A stretch of DNA of 64,000 nt. Origin: Buchnera aphidicola (Uroleucon sonchi) (GTDB lineage: Bacteria; Pseudomonadota; Gammaproteobacteria; Enterobacterales; Enterobacteriaceae). The notes under the pieces were generated by a model. That model ran no database searches, had not been told where the DNA came from, and worked only from the letters and a program-made list of their open reading frames with translations. Below are positions 1 to 10,571 of the stretch, in pieces (positions within the stretch are counted from its first letter, which is position 1; each line of letters starts with the position of its first letter). Position numbers and translations under genes: made by a program. Where the stretch lies: positions 496,001-560,000 of the forward strand of contig NZ_CP047588.1 of assembly GCF_011035165.1 (NCBI RefSeq), in the 5' to 3' direction.

Positions 1-209
1 ATTCCGTACAAGATCTCACTCATATCAAAATAATTATTATTAGTAATGATTTTATAAATCAAAATATAATTGATAGACATCGTCTAATTTTTTCTAAACT
101 ATTTAAAATTAAAAAAATATATTCATTAACATTACATGCTTATACTGTAAGTGAATGGAAAGATAAAAGATGTCTAATAAATAATGATCCTAAATGTTAT
201 AAAAAATAA
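1..209 (+). CDS. bolA: BolA family protein, 3' part only
   Basis: Codons run in frame from position 3 to a TAA at 207-209, giving the last 68 residues; the start lies outside the window. The translation contains DRHRLIFSK and LHAYTVSEW, which match RHRMIYS and LHTYTIKEW of E. coli BolA. BolA proteins are small, with a class II KH-like fold; they pair with monothiol glutaredoxins around an Fe-S cluster and influence cell shape and stress responses. E. coli also has bolA directly upstream of tig. The C-terminal tail (KCYKK) is shorter than in E. coli. The frame is open throughout, so there is no sign of decay. Confidence 0.85.
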   Translation, partial: SVQDLTHIKIIIISNDFINQNIIDRHRLIFSKLFKIKKIYSLTLHAYTVSEWKDKRCLINNDPKCYKK

Positions 210-323
210 TATGCATAAATTTAAATAAAAAAATTTTATATTTTTTGAGTGATTTATTTTTGAAAATCAAAAAATATATTGTTATAAAAAATATAATAAA
301 AAATAATTATTAAAGGTAATAAC

Positions 324-1655
324 ATGAAATTTTCTATGAAAAAAAGTCTAGACGAAGGTCATCGTGTTATAATTAATATTCCAAAAAAAATAATTAATAA
401 TTCTATTAAAGAAGAATTTATAAAAATTAGTAAAACAAAAAATATTAATGGATTTAGAAAAGGTAAAATTCCAATTAAATTTATACAAAAAAAATGGGGT
501 GATTCTATTTATTATGATATATTTAAAAAACTAATGCAAAAATTTTTTTATGAATTTTTAAATAAAGAAAAAATAAAAATTATTGGTACCCCTCAATATT
601 ATATTCATGAAAATAAAAGCACAGAAAAAGAACATGTTGAATACTCTGTGACTTATGAGGTGTATCCAATATTTCAAATAGATAATATTAAAAATATTAC
701 AGTAAAGAAAATCAATGTAAATGTTACTAATGAAGATATAAAAAATAATATTAATCAATATAAATTTAAAAATTTTTTTTGGAAAATAGTTAATAAACCT
801 ATTAAATCTAATAATCGCGTAACAATTAATTACGAAGTTTATGATAAAACAAATGTAATTACTAAATTTAATCAAAAAAATTTTGTATTTATTGTATCTG
901 ATAATACATTAATACCTCAATTAAAATATAAAATAATCAATCATGTTATAAATGATATTATTTTTTTTCAAATTAAGTTTCATCCATTACATCCTGAACA
1001 AGAACTACAAAACAAAAATATCACATTAAAAATTAAAATTATTAAAATTGAAGTAAAAGAAGAAAAAAATACAAATTCACATAGTATTATGAAACAAGTT
1101 GATAAAAACAAAATAAATTCAATAAATTATATTGACGTAAAAAACAATATTAATTCACAAATACATCAAATCACTGAACAATATCTTGAAGATCAAATAA
1201 TTAATCAAATCGTTTCTAGAAATATTATATCAATCCCTCCTATTCTATTTGAACAAAATAAAAAAATTTTATATGAACAATACACACAGCAATATCAAAA
1301 ACAAAATAGTAATATATTAGAAAAAAAATATCATTATAATATTGATATGCAAGTTACAAAAAAACTATGCATGCAAATTATATTAGAAACAATTATAACC
1401 AATGAAAAAATATTTTTAGATGAAAAAAATATACAATCTTTAATTAATAGGATTTCTTTAAATTATAACAACCCAAAAGAAATTATTAATTTGTATCATA
1501 AAAATGAAATTTTTAAAAATACTATAAAAAATATAGAATTAAAAAATCAAGCTATAAATTTTTTAAAAAATCGTATCAACATAGTTGAAAAACATTGGAC
1601 TTTTAATGATTTTAAAAATTATAAATGGGATTTAAATGAAGAGTTAATTATATAA
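324..1655 (+). CDS. tig: Trigger factor, ribosome-associated chaperone and prolyl isomerase
   Basis: Trigger factor docks beside the ribosome exit tunnel and shields nascent chains. The ribosome-binding signature survives as NGFRKGKIP near residues 42-50 (GFRxGKxP in the family). The middle PPIase domain is much diverged, and the C-terminal arm region is rich in Asn, Lys and Ile. The protein has 443 residues against 432 in E. coli. The start has AAAGGT upstream at good spacing. It heads the tig-clpP-clpX-lon order known from enterics. The sequence is far less conserved than its neighbours, as expected for an AT-biased symbiont chaperone, and it contains T8-A5-type homopolymers around 768-785. 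Confidence 0.95.
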   Translation: MKFSMKKSLDEGHRVIINIPKKIINNSIKEEFIKISKTKNINGFRKGKIPIKFIQKKWGDSIYYDIFKKLMQKFFYEFLNKEKIKIIGTPQYYIHENKSTEKEHVEYSVTYEVYPIFQIDNIKNITVKKINVNVTNEDIKNNINQYKFKNFFWKIVNKPIKSNNRVTINYEVYDKTNVITKFNQKNFVFIVSDNTLIPQLKYKIINHVINDIIFFQIKFHPLHPEQELQNKNITLKIKIIKIEVKEEKNTNSHSIMKQVDKNKINSINYIDVKNNINSQIHQITEQYLEDQIINQIVSRNIISIPPILFEQNKKILYEQYTQQYQKQNSNILEKKYHYNIDMQVTKKLCMQIILETIITNEKIFLDEKNIQSLINRISLNYNNPKEIINLYHKNEIFKNTIKNIELKNQAINFLKNRINIVEKHWTFNDFKNYKWDLNEELII

Positions 1656-1755
1656 ATTTAATACTAATATTTAGTATATTAAATATGCTAAAATTTTATA
1701 TTCTCATAAAAATCATTCAATAAAAAAATAATATTAATTTTTTATAGGAGCAAAA

Positions 1756-2370
1756 ATGTTATATAGTGAAAATAAAAAATATGTACATGCAACATTAATA
1801 CCAATGGTTATAGAAGAGCATGCTAGAGGAGAGCGTTCATATGATATTTATTCAAGATTGTTAAAAGAAAGAATAATTTTTATAACCGGGCCTATTGAAG
1901 ATAATATGGCTAATAATATTGTAGCTCAAATATTATTTTTAGAATCTGAAAATCCAGAAAAAGATATATTTTTATATATTAATTCTCCTGGAGGAATTAT
2001 CACTTCAGGACTATCAATTTATGACACTATACAATTTGTAAAATCAGATATTAATACTATTTGTATAGGTCAAGCATGTTCAATGGCTGCTTTATTATTA
2101 ACCTCAGGCAAAAAAGGTAAAAGATTTTGTTTACCTAATTCAAAGGTAATGATTCATCAACCATTAGGTGGATATCAAGGACAAGCATCAGATATAGCCA
2201 TTCATGCGCGAGAGATTATGGAAATGAAAAAAAAAATTAATACATTAATATCTTTTCATACAGGACAATCTATAAAAAAAATTAATAAAGATACAGAACG
2301 AGATTGTTTTTTATCATCATATGAAGCTATTCAATATGGATTAATTGACTTAGTTTTAACACAACGTTGA
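1756..2370 (+). CDS. clpP: ATP-dependent Clp protease proteolytic subunit
   Basis: ClpP is the serine peptidase that forms a tetradecameric barrel and degrades proteins fed by ClpX. At 204 residues it is close to E. coli (207, including the propeptide). The catalytic Ser is residue 109 in [11 protein letters not shown], the His lies in [13 protein letters not shown] and the Asp in the C-terminal GLIDLVL. The [14 protein letters not shown] and [12 protein letters not shown] segments are family hallmarks. The start has AGGAG 7 bases upstream. clpX follows 97 bases downstream, as in E. coli. One oddity: the usual Gly-Ala-Phe after SM is Ala-Ala-Leu here. Confidence 0.97.
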   Translation: MLYSENKKYVHATLIPMVIEEHARGERSYDIYSRLLKERIIFITGPIEDNMANNIVAQILFLESENPEKDIFLYINSPGGIITSGLSIYDTIQFVKSDINTICIGQACSMAALLLTSGKKGKRFCLPNSKVMIHQPLGGYQGQASDIAIHAREIMEMKKKINTLISFHTGQSIKKINKDTERDCFLSSYEAIQYGLIDLVLTQR

Positions 2371-2467
2371 AACAAATAATTTATTATACTGTAATTAAAA
2401 AAAATTAAATTTAAATATAGAATCTATTTACTCAAATAATATAACTAGATACAAAACGAGGTTAATC

Positions 2468-3754
2468 ATGACAAATAAGAGTAAAGAAAATTCTAACACA
2501 CTCATTTATTGTTCTTTTTGTGGAAAAAATCAAAAAGAAGTAAAAAAATTAATCGCTGGTCCTAAAGTTTACATATGTGATGAATGTATTAGAATATGTA
2601 ATAATATTATTCAAAAAGAATACTTAAAACAAAAAATTAACAACACGAATTATCAAAGTAATTATTTACCTAAACCACATGAGATTAAAAAATACTTAGA
2701 TAAGTATGTAATTGGACAAGATTATACAAAAAAAGTTTTGTCTGTTGCTGTTTATAATCACTATAAAAGATTACGCAATTTTGATGAAAATATCGATTCA
2801 GTTGAATTAGGAAAAAGTAATATTTTATTAATAGGACCAACAGGTAGTGGAAAAACATTATTAGCACAAACATTAGCTAAATTTTTAGATGTACCATTTG
2901 CTATTGCAGATGCTACAACTTTAACAGAAGCTGGATACGTAGGAGAAGATGTTGAAAATGTTATTCAAAAATTATTACAACACTGTCAATATGATGTAAA
3001 AAAAGCAGAATTAGGAATTATTTATATAGACGAAATCGACAAAATAGCAAAAAAATCTAATAATCCATCTATCACTAGAGATGTATCTGGAGAAGGAGTA
3101 CAACAAGCTTTATTAAAATTAATTGAAGGAACATTAGCTTCTATTCCTCCTCAAGGTGGGCGCAAACATCCACAACAAGAATTTTTGCAAATAAATACTT
3201 CAAATATATTATTTATATGTGCTGGTACATTTTTAAATTTATCTAAAATTATTTCTAAAAGACATAATACTAAAACTGAAATAGGTTTTAATGCTAATAT
3301 TAACAAACCACAAAAAAATATATCAGAAGATACATTATTGAAAAAAGTAGAACCCGAAGATTTAATAAAATTTGGATTAATTCCTGAATTTATTGGTCGT
3401 TTACCTATTATAACAATATTAGATCAATTAACTGAAGATACATTAACTGAAATATTATGTAAACCTAAAAATGCTTTAATTAAACAATATCAAATGTTAT
3501 TTAAACTTGAAAATGTTCAATTAGAATTTAATAAAAAATGCATTAAATCAATTGCACAAAAAGCAATAAATAAAAAAACAGGAGCAAGAGGGTTACGTTC
3601 TATTATTGAAAATATCTTATTAAATATTATGTACGAATTACCATCCATGAGTCATGTGAAAAAAATTTTAATTAATGAATCTGTTATTAATTCTAATTCA
3701 TCACCTAAAATAATATATGAAAAAAACAAATCAACAAAAGCATCGAGCGAATAA
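2468..3754 (+). CDS. clpX: ClpX, AAA+ unfoldase of the ClpXP protease
   Basis: ClpX unfolds tagged substrates and threads them into ClpP. Visible in order: an N-terminal C4 zinc finger (CSFCGKNQ at about 15-22 and CDEC at about 37-40), Walker A GPTGSGKT at about 118-125, pore loop GYVGEDV, Walker [10 protein letters not shown], the IGF loop that docks on ClpP (TEIGFNA), and sensor 2 GARGLRS. Its 428 residues compare with 424 in E. coli. An ACGAGG ribosome site precedes the ATG. The set of substrate tags in such a reduced proteome is unknown. Only the last few residues look divergent. Confidence 0.98.
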   Translation: MTNKSKENSNTLIYCSFCGKNQKEVKKLIAGPKVYICDECIRICNNIIQKEYLKQKINNTNYQSNYLPKPHEIKKYLDKYVIGQDYTKKVLSVAVYNHYKRLRNFDENIDSVELGKSNILLIGPTGSGKTLLAQTLAKFLDVPFAIADATTLTEAGYVGEDVENVIQKLLQHCQYDVKKAELGIIYIDEIDKIAKKSNNPSITRDVSGEGVQQALLKLIEGTLASIPPQGGRKHPQQEFLQINTSNILFICAGTFLNLSKIISKRHNTKTEIGFNANINKPQKNISEDTLLKKVEPEDLIKFGLIPEFIGRLPIITILDQLTEDTLTEILCKPKNALIKQYQMLFKLENVQLEFNKKCIKSIAQKAINKKTGARGLRSIIENILLNIMYELPSMSHVKKILINESVINSNSSPKIIYEKNKSTKASSE

Positions 3755-3778
3755 AAAACATTCGATGATCTTAAAATA

Positions 3779-3804
3779 AAAATAAAAGACATGACTTTTA
3801 TTTT
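3779..3804 (+). terminator. Weak hairpin after clpX
   Basis: Two 10-base arms at 3779-3788 and 3795-3804 pair perfectly around a 6-base loop. Almost all pairs are A-T and there is no clear downstream T tract, so its role as the clpX terminator is only an inference from position. Confidence 0.35.
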
Positions 3805-3866
3805 ATCACACGCTTAACATAAAACGTCAAAAGATAATTCCGATATACTCGACTGAGTATAAGGTT

Positions 3867-3894
3867 TTGATACTGTATATTTTATTATTATATA
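3867..3894 (+). promoter_or_regulatory. Candidate promoter of lon
   Basis: TTGATA at 3867-3872 and TATATA at 3889-3894 with a 16-base spacer resemble a sigma-70 promoter about 50 bases before the lon ATG. A heat-shock-like CCGATATA lies at 3840-3847; E. coli lon uses a sigma-32 promoter with CCCCATATA. I found no convincing matching -35 for the latter. AT-rich DNA gives frequent chance matches. Confidence 0.35.
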
Positions 3895-3928
3895 TCACAG
3901 TTTTTTAAAATACATATCGGGGACATTC

Positions 3929-3945
3929 AACTAAGAGAGAGCTCT
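3929..3945 (+). promoter_or_regulatory. Conserved lon leader and ribosome binding region
   Basis: The 17 bases before the lon ATG (AACTAAGAGAGAGCTCT) appear identical to the E. coli lon leader as I remember it, and the first codons (ATGAAT.CTGAGCGTTCTGAA) also match closely. This is striking in a genome where non-coding DNA has been scrambled. The GAGAG segment is the likely Shine-Dalgarno element. Confidence 0.6.
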
Positions 3946-6294
3946 ATGAATTCTGAGCGTTCTGAATATATTACAATTCCTGTTTTGCCATTAAGAGATG
4001 TAGTAATATATCCTCATATGGTAATTCCATTATTCGTAGGTCGTAAAACCTCAATTCAATGTATTGAGAATTCTATGAGTAATGATAAAAAAATTATGTT
4101 AATTGCACAAAAAGAAGCATCGAAAGAAACACCTACGCAAAATGATTTATTTAATGTTGGTACTATCAGTGCAATTCTACAAATGTTAAAATTACCAGAT
4201 GGTACAGTAAAGGTATTAATAGAAGGATTACAACGAGCATCTATAAAAAATTTAAAAAATACTGGCCAGTATTTTATTGCAGAAATTGAGTTAATTCATA
4301 CTCCTAAAATCTTACAAAAAGAACAAGAAGTATTAATTAGAACCACAATTAATCAATTTGAATCATATATTAAATTAAATAAAAAAATTCCATTAGAAAT
4401 ATTAAATACTCTAAATAATATTAAAAATTCAGAAAAACTAGCAGATACTATTGCTGCTCATATGCCATTAAAGTTACATGATAAACAATCAGTATTAGAA
4501 ATATGTAATATAAATGAAAGATTAGAATTCTTAATGGCTATTATGGAATCTGAAATAGATTTACTTTTGGTAGAAAAAAAAATCAGAAATCGTGTTAAAA
4601 AACAAATGGAAAAAAGCCAAAGAGAATATTATCTTAATGAACAAATAAAAGCTATTCAAAAAGAACTAGGAGATATGGATGAGATACCAGATGAAAACCA
4701 AATACTTAAACAGAAAATTCAAGATGCAAAAATGCCTAAAGAAGCTAAAGAAAAAACTGAATCAGAACTGCAAAAATTAAAAATGATGTCACCAATGTCT
4801 GCAGAAGCAACAGTAGTTCGTAGTTATATTGATTGGATGATACAAATTCCCTGGAATGCTAGAACTAAAATTAAAAAAGATATTCAAAAAGCCAAAAAAA
4901 TTTTAGATATTGATCATTTTGGTTTAGAACAAATTAAGGAAAGAATTTTAGAATACTTAGCAGTGCAAAGTCGAAAAAATAAAGTTAAAGGTCCAATACT
5001 ATGCTTAATTGGTCCTCCTGGTGTAGGAAAAACATCACTAGGACAATCGATAGCAAGAGCTACAGGAAGAAAATATGTACGAATGGCTTTAGGTGGAATA
5101 AGAGATGAAGCTGAAATTAGAGGTCATCGTCGTACATATATAGGTTCAATGCCTGGAAAATTAATTCAAAAAATGGTTAAAGCAAAAGTTAAAAATCCTT
5201 TATTTTTATTAGATGAAATTGATAAAATGTCTTGTGATATAAGAGTCGACCCAGCTTCTGCTTTATTAGAAGTTTTAGATCCAGAACAAAATACCACTTT
5301 TAATGATCATTATTTAGAAGTTGATTATGATCTTTCTGATGTTATGTTTGTAGCGACATCTAATTCTATGAATATACCCGCCCCTCTGCTTGATAGAATG
5401 GAAATTATACGACTATCTGGTTATACTGAAAATGAAAAATTAAACATAGCTAAAAAATATCTATATCCAAAACAAGTAGAAAGGAATGCATTGAAGCAAG
5501 ATGAATTAAAAATCACTGATTGTGCAATTATAAATATCATTCAACATTACACTCGTGAAGCTGGTGTGCGTAATTTAGAACGTGAAATTTCTAAAATATG
5601 TCGTAAAGTAGTAAAAAATTTACTTTTAGATAAATCGATTATTAATATTGAAGTAAATAAAAAAAATTTAAAAAAATTTTTAGGAATTAAACGTTTTGAT
5701 TATGGCAAAAGTAATTGTAAAGACCAAATTGGTCAAGTAATCGGTTTAGCTTGGACAGAAGTAGGTGGAGAGTTATTAACTATTGAAACTGAATGTATAC
5801 CAGGGAAGGGAAAATTAACTTATACAGGTTCTTTAGGAAAAGTGATGCAAGAATCAATTCAAGCTGCACTTACTGTAGTTCGTTCTCAGTCTTATAATTT
5901 AGGAATTCAAAAAAATTTTTATGAACAATATGATATTCATGTACACGTACCTGAAGGAGCTACACCAAAAGATGGACCTAGTGCTGGTATAGCAATGTGC
6001 ACAGCTATAGTTTCGTCTTTAACAAAAAATCCTGTTAAATCTAATATCGCTATGACAGGAGAAATAACCTTAAGAGGAAAAGTATTACCTATTGGAGGAT
6101 TAAAAGAAAAACTATTAGCAGCACAGCGTGGAGGAATTAAGATCGTATTAATACCATATGAAAACAAGAGAGATTTAGAAGAGATACCTAAAAATATTAT
6201 TAAAGGATTAAAAATATATCCAATAAACAATATTCAAGATGTCTTAAAGTTAGCTTTTGAAAATACGCCATATATTTTAACAGAGAAAAAATAA
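3946..6294 (+). CDS. lon: Lon ATP-dependent protease
   Basis: Lon is a homohexameric cytosolic AAA+ protease that removes misfolded proteins and short-lived regulators. An N-terminal substrate-binding domain covers about 10-200 and is followed by a coiled-coil linker. Walker A GPPGVGKT lies near 355 and Walker B in PLFLLDEIDK. The protease domain has the catalytic dyad Ser679 (KDGPSAGIAM) and Lys722 (GGLKEKLLAA), at exactly the E. coli numbering; the length is 782 against 784. The start is fixed by the conserved leader. E. coli hupB, which follows lon there, is absent and only 115 bases separate lon from ppiD. All key residues are present. Confidence 0.99.
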   Translation: MNSERSEYITIPVLPLRDVVIYPHMVIPLFVGRKTSIQCIENSMSNDKKIMLIAQKEASKETPTQNDLFNVGTISAILQMLKLPDGTVKVLIEGLQRASIKNLKNTGQYFIAEIELIHTPKILQKEQEVLIRTTINQFESYIKLNKKIPLEILNTLNNIKNSEKLADTIAAHMPLKLHDKQSVLEICNINERLEFLMAIMESEIDLLLVEKKIRNRVKKQMEKSQREYYLNEQIKAIQKELGDMDEIPDENQILKQKIQDAKMPKEAKEKTESELQKLKMMSPMSAEATVVRSYIDWMIQIPWNARTKIKKDIQKAKKILDIDHFGLEQIKERILEYLAVQSRKNKVKGPILCLIGPPGVGKTSLGQSIARATGRKYVRMALGGIRDEAEIRGHRRTYIGSMPGKLIQKMVKAKVKNPLFLLDEIDKMSCDIRVDPASALLEVLDPEQNTTFNDHYLEVDYDLSDVMFVATSNSMNIPAPLLDRMEIIRLSGYTENEKLNIAKKYLYPKQVERNALKQDELKITDCAIINIIQHYTREAGVRNLEREISKICRKVVKNLLLDKSIINIEVNKKNLKKFLGIKRFDYGKSNCKDQIGQVIGLAWTEVGGELLTIETECIPGKGKLTYTGSLGKVMQESIQAALTVVRSQSYNLGIQKNFYEQYDIHVHVPEGATPKDGPSAGIAMCTAIVSSLTKNPVKSNIAMTGEITLRGKVLPIGGLKEKLLAAQRGGIKIVLIPYENKRDLEEIPKNIIKGLKIYPINNIQDVLKLAFENTPYILTEKK

Positions 6295-6318
6295 TATTAT
6301 ATCGTAAGATAAAATCTT

Positions 6319-6339
6319 GGCTGACAATATTTGTCAGCC
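6319..6339 (+). terminator. GC-rich hairpin after lon
   Basis: GGCTGACA at 6319-6326 pairs perfectly with TGTCAGCC at 6332-6339 around a 5-base loop. It stands out against AT-rich surroundings and lies 24 bases after the lon stop. It has no strong T tract on the + strand, so it may instead act as an mRNA 3' end stabiliser or be a relic of the deleted hupB region. Confidence 0.5.
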
Positions 6340-6409
6340 TATGTAGCATAAAAAATAAAAATAATTTTTCTTTAAAAAATATTTAAAATGTATAAGGATA
6401 TATCACAAT

Positions 6410-8296
6410 ATGATAAAATATTTGCAATCACGATCTACTCGCATTATCGGAAAATGTATTTTAGGTATTATTATTTTATCTTTAATATTCAGTACTATGC
6501 ATAATTATACACAACAAGAATCTGAAAAATATGTAGCTATAGTTAATGGTGAAAAAATTGATCTTAATACTGTGCAAACCATGTATTTTCTTGAACAAGA
6601 AAAACAAAAAAAAATATTAGGAAAAAATTTTTTTAAAATTTACAATAATAAAATGTTTATTAAAAAAACATATGATTATATTATTTCTCAATTAATTAAT
6701 AATATTTTGCTAGAGCAATATGCAAAAAAAATGAAATTATCAGTAAACGATGCTCAAATTGAAAAAATAATATTCAATGCTGATTTATTTCAAACTGATC
6801 ATCAATTTAATAAAGAAAAATATTTAAATTATCTTGCTACTATACATTTAACTGAGCATGAATATACTGATTTAATCAAAAAAAAAATTAATACAGAAAA
6901 TTTAATAAACACAATATCTAATAGTAATTTAATTTTAAATTATGAAACAAATAATATTATAAAATTATTATCTCAAAAAAGAATCATTAAAAAATCAATT
7001 ATAAAAATTGATTCAATAATTAACAAACAAAATATTCATAATATAGAAGCACAAAAATATTTTGATCAGAACAAAAATGAATTTTATATTCCTGAAAAAT
7101 TTAAAATTAGTTTTGCTCAATTAGATCTTCAAAAATTTAAAACGAGTTGTAATGAAAAAGAAATTTATGATGAGTATCAAAAGAATATTCAAAATTATTT
7201 AACAAAAGAACAAAGAAGATATAGTATTATTCAAACTAAAACTAAAAAACAAGCATTATTAATATTATCTAAACTATCAAATTCTCCAAAAGATTTTGCA
7301 AAAATAGCTCAAAAATACTCTGTAGATCCGATTTCTTCGAAAAATGGAGGTGATATTGGTTGGATTTCAGATGATATAACTCCTAATGAAATTAAAGATG
7401 CTAATTTAAAAAACAAAAATCAAATATCTAATATTTTAAAATTTCACAATAATTTTTTAATTATTAAATTAAATGATATTGCGTTCTCAAAACCAAAAAA
7501 AATAGATGAAGTATATGATATTATTCAAAAAAAAATTCAATATAAAAAATCATTAAATTTATATCATAATTTTATTAATAAAATGTCTAAAATTATTAAA
7601 GATCATCCTAGCAATATTGAGTCAATACTGAAAAAAAATAATATATCAATTAAAACAACGAATTGGTTTAATAAAGATTCAATTCCAGCAAATTTAAATT
7701 CTTTTACTCTAAAAAAAATAATTTTTCAGAAAAAATTACTTCAAATAAATCAAACACCAAAATCATACTTTCATTTTATTATTTTACCAAACCATCAATC
7801 TTTTTTAATTAAATTAATAGATTTTAAAAAAAAAGAAATGGAATCATTTCAAAATGTTCGAAAAAATATTATATATAAACTAAAATTGATGAAATCTATC
7901 AAAATCAATCAATACAAAGCAGAAAAAATTATTTCTGAATTAAAAGAAGGTAAAAATCATTTATTTAAAAAATTACATCTTTATTTTACTAATCCTGAAA
8001 CTATATCTCGTTATGATCAAAACCCTATTGCATCAATTGTTTTTTCTTTACCTCAGCCAAAAAAAGGGAAAAAAATATATACTTTATATCAAGATCAAAA
8101 AAATAATTTTGTAATTATATCGTTAGAAAAAGTTTATAATACAACTTTTTCTTCAAAAGAAAATAATATGATTATTCAATATATAAAACAAAATAATAAT
8201 AAAATAATTTTGAATGCTATTCAAAAAAATCTACGTGAGCAATCAATTATTACATATAATAAAATAGAAATTGATAAATTACTCACACGTCATTAA
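6410..8296 (+). CDS. ppiD: PpiD, membrane-anchored periplasmic chaperone (SurA-like)
   Basis: PpiD sits at the Sec translocon exit and assists proteins entering the periplasm. A single N-terminal membrane anchor is visible at about residues 15-35 (GKCILGIIILSLIF), after a short positively charged start. The parvulin-like domain lies at about 268-355 (RRYSIIQTKT, then GGDIGWISDD). The rest is a SurA-like helical fold, very rich in Lys, Asn and Ile. Its 628 residues compare with 623 in E. coli. It retains its place after lon although hupB is gone. Sequence conservation is low, but the frame is intact across many A tracts, including an A9 near 6606. Confidence 0.93.
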   Translation: MIKYLQSRSTRIIGKCILGIIILSLIFSTMHNYTQQESEKYVAIVNGEKIDLNTVQTMYFLEQEKQKKILGKNFFKIYNNKMFIKKTYDYIISQLINNILLEQYAKKMKLSVNDAQIEKIIFNADLFQTDHQFNKEKYLNYLATIHLTEHEYTDLIKKKINTENLINTISNSNLILNYETNNIIKLLSQKRIIKKSIIKIDSIINKQNIHNIEAQKYFDQNKNEFYIPEKFKISFAQLDLQKFKTSCNEKEIYDEYQKNIQNYLTKEQRRYSIIQTKTKKQALLILSKLSNSPKDFAKIAQKYSVDPISSKNGGDIGWISDDITPNEIKDANLKNKNQISNILKFHNNFLIIKLNDIAFSKPKKIDEVYDIIQKKIQYKKSLNLYHNFINKMSKIIKDHPSNIESILKKNNISIKTTNWFNKDSIPANLNSFTLKKIIFQKKLLQINQTPKSYFHFIILPNHQSFLIKLIDFKKKEMESFQNVRKNIIYKLKLMKSIKINQYKAEKIISELKEGKNHLFKKLHLYFTNPETISRYDQNPIASIVFSLPQPKKGKKIYTLYQDQKNNFVIISLEKVYNTTFSSKENNMIIQYIKQNNNKIILNAIQKNLREQSIITYNKIEIDKLLTRH

Positions 8297-8817
8297 ATAA
8301 CAATTAATATTTTATGTATACAAATAATGTCTTTAAAATAATCAATACTCTATATTGTCTTTTTATTAAAATATTAATAAATAAATTTTATTAAATATAT
8401 TAAATATTTATTATGATAATTATAAATATTTTTATAATTTTTATATAATGATTTATATATTTTATTCAATTGATTCATTAAAAATTAATATTGTTTTATA
8501 CATATTTATTAATAAATATTTTGTAAATATGATAAATATTAATAACTTATATATTCTATAATATTATCATTATTGAATGTAAATTAACTCATTTATCAGA
8601 TATAAAAATAATATTAAAATCAAAATATTATGTTATATAACATAAATTCATATAAATTGAATATAAATATTTAAACATATATTATTGATTTTAATATATT
8701 AATATTATTTTTTTAAAGTTTTTATTATTTTATTTCTAAAAAATTATAAAATGTTTTTTAAAAATGTTAATTTAATTTTAAAAAATTAATTTATAATATT
8801 TAACTTAGGATTTTTTT
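8297..8817. other. Geneless spacer between ppiD and mdlA
   Basis: 521 bases of very AT-rich DNA with no convincing ORF, tRNA or structured RNA. In E. coli this interval holds several genes (ybaV to ybaO), so it is probably the eroded remnant of those. It contains a perfect 18-base palindrome at 8628-8645 (TTATGTTAT and its complement). The mdlA promoter should lie near its right end, but I cannot pick one. Confidence 0.6.
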
Positions 8818-10560
8818 GTGAAATTGTTCAATCAATTAAGATGGTTTTTTAGACGTGAATGGAAAAGATATTTAGGAGCAATTATATTATTAATAATAAT
8901 TGCTATATTACAGTTATTACCACCTAAAATAGTTGGTTTCTTAATCGATTTAATTATTAAACATAATATTCATAATATGCAAATATTTTCATGGATTGCT
9001 GTTATTCTTTTTGTCTCTATTGTTGTATATGTATTACGTTATTTATGGAGAATACTACTATTCGGAGCTTCTTATAAACTCGCTATAGAATTGCGCTTAA
9101 AATTTTATTCATATCTTAGCGAACAAAGTCAAATATTTTTTTTAAAACACAGAACCGGAGACTTAATAGCTAGAGCAACTAATGATGTTGATCGTGTTGT
9201 TTTTGCCGCAGGTGAAGGTGTTTTAACGCTTGTAGACTCATTAGTTATGGGATTGTCTGTTTTAATAGTCATGAGTACTCAAATTAGTTTTTTGTTAACA
9301 ATAATTGCTCTTTTACCCATGCCTATAATGGCATTTTTTATTAAAAAATATGGTGAAAAATTACATGAAACATTTCGTAATGCTCAAAAAGCTTTTTCTA
9401 CATTAAACAGTCAAACGCAAGAAATATTAACTAGTATTCGTATGATTAGATCATTTGGATTAGAAAAAAATCAATTAAATAAATTCAACATAATTGTTAC
9501 TCAAGCTGGAAAAAAAAATATGGCAGTAGCTAAAATTGATGCTTGTTTTGATCCAGTAATTTATTTATCAGTAGCTTTTTCTAATTTATTAGCTATTATT
9601 AGTGGAGGATCATTAGTTTGGCATAATAAAATTACTATAGGTGAACTGACTAGCTTTATTATGTATTTAGGATTAATGATTTGGCCAATGTTAGCCTTAG
9701 CATGGATGTTTAATATAGTTGAAAGAGGTAGTGCTGCATGGGAAAGAATTCATTCGATTATTAATAAAGAATTATATATTAAAGATGGAAATAAAACTAT
9801 CCCATTACATCCTGGTATATTAAAGATTAATATTCATCAATTTTATTATCCAAAAAATAAAATATCATCTTTAAAAGACATAAAAATTGTTTTAAAACCA
9901 GGAAAGATATTAGGTATTTGCGGTCCAACAGGATCCGGAAAAAGCACAATATTAAAACTTATTCAAAGACAATTTAATTTTATACATAAAGAAGATATTA
10001 CATATCATTCTTCATCATTATTAGATTATAAAATTGATGATTGGAGAAAACGAATAGCAGTTGTCAATCAGACTTCTTTTTTATTTTCAGAAAGTATATC
10101 TCATAATATTTCTTTGGGTAAACCAAATGCTTCATATAAAGAAATTGAAGAAGTAGCAAAACTATCAGATATACATAAAGATATTATTGATTTACCAAAT
10201 CAATATGATACTCAAGTAGGCGAAAGAGGTGTTATGTTATCTGGCGGACAAAAACAACGTATTTGTATAGCACGAGCATTATTATTAAATTCAGAAATAT
10301 TAATACTTGACGATGCATTATCTGCTGTTGACGCAAATACTGCAAACAACATTTTAAATAATATTATGCACTGGAAAAAAAAAGAACATTCATTAATTCT
10401 TGTTACGCATCGTTTATCGACATTAATTAATGCTGATGAAATTATAGTTATTAAAAATGGTGTAATTATACAAAGAGGTCAGCACCAGAAATTATTACAA
10501 GAAGAAAATTGGTATAGAGATATGTATAATTATCAAAAATTAGAAAAACATTCAGGATAA
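8818..10560 (+). CDS. mdlA: MdlA, ABC exporter half-transporter
   Basis: This is one half of a heterodimeric ABC exporter of the multidrug type, in the inner membrane. The N-terminal half (about 15-300) carries the membrane domain with six expected helices; the C-terminal half is the ATPase. Walker [10 protein letters not shown] is at about 369-377, the signature LSGGQKQR at about 474 and Walker [12 protein letters not shown] at about 495. The residue after the Walker B Asp is Asp rather than the catalytic Glu, which is typical of a degenerate site in heterodimers. Translation starts with GTG, with TTAGGA upstream. mdlB follows after 11 bases, so they form an operon. The substrate is unknown. 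Confidence 0.95.
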   Translation: MKLFNQLRWFFRREWKRYLGAIILLIIIAILQLLPPKIVGFLIDLIIKHNIHNMQIFSWIAVILFVSIVVYVLRYLWRILLFGASYKLAIELRLKFYSYLSEQSQIFFLKHRTGDLIARATNDVDRVVFAAGEGVLTLVDSLVMGLSVLIVMSTQISFLLTIIALLPMPIMAFFIKKYGEKLHETFRNAQKAFSTLNSQTQEILTSIRMIRSFGLEKNQLNKFNIIVTQAGKKNMAVAKIDACFDPVIYLSVAFSNLLAIISGGSLVWHNKITIGELTSFIMYLGLMIWPMLALAWMFNIVERGSAAWERIHSIINKELYIKDGNKTIPLHPGILKINIHQFYYPKNKISSLKDIKIVLKPGKILGICGPTGSGKSTILKLIQRQFNFIHKEDITYHSSSLLDYKIDDWRKRIAVVNQTSFLFSESISHNISLGKPNASYKEIEEVAKLSDIHKDIIDLPNQYDTQVGERGVMLSGGQKQRICIARALLLNSEILILDDALSAVDANTANNILNNIMHWKKKEHSLILVTHRLSTLINADEIIVIKNGVIIQRGQHQKLLQEENWYRDMYNYQKLEKHSG

Positions 10561-10571
10561 TTAAAAAATAG

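Noticed and set aside
558-875. 105-codon - strand frame inside tig
   Set aside because: Rich in Ile, Phe and Asn from reversed AT-rich codons; a shadow rather than a membrane protein gene.
5937-6230. 97-codon - strand frame inside lon
   Set aside because: Antisense shadow of the highly conserved Lon protease domain; no ribosome site or homologue.
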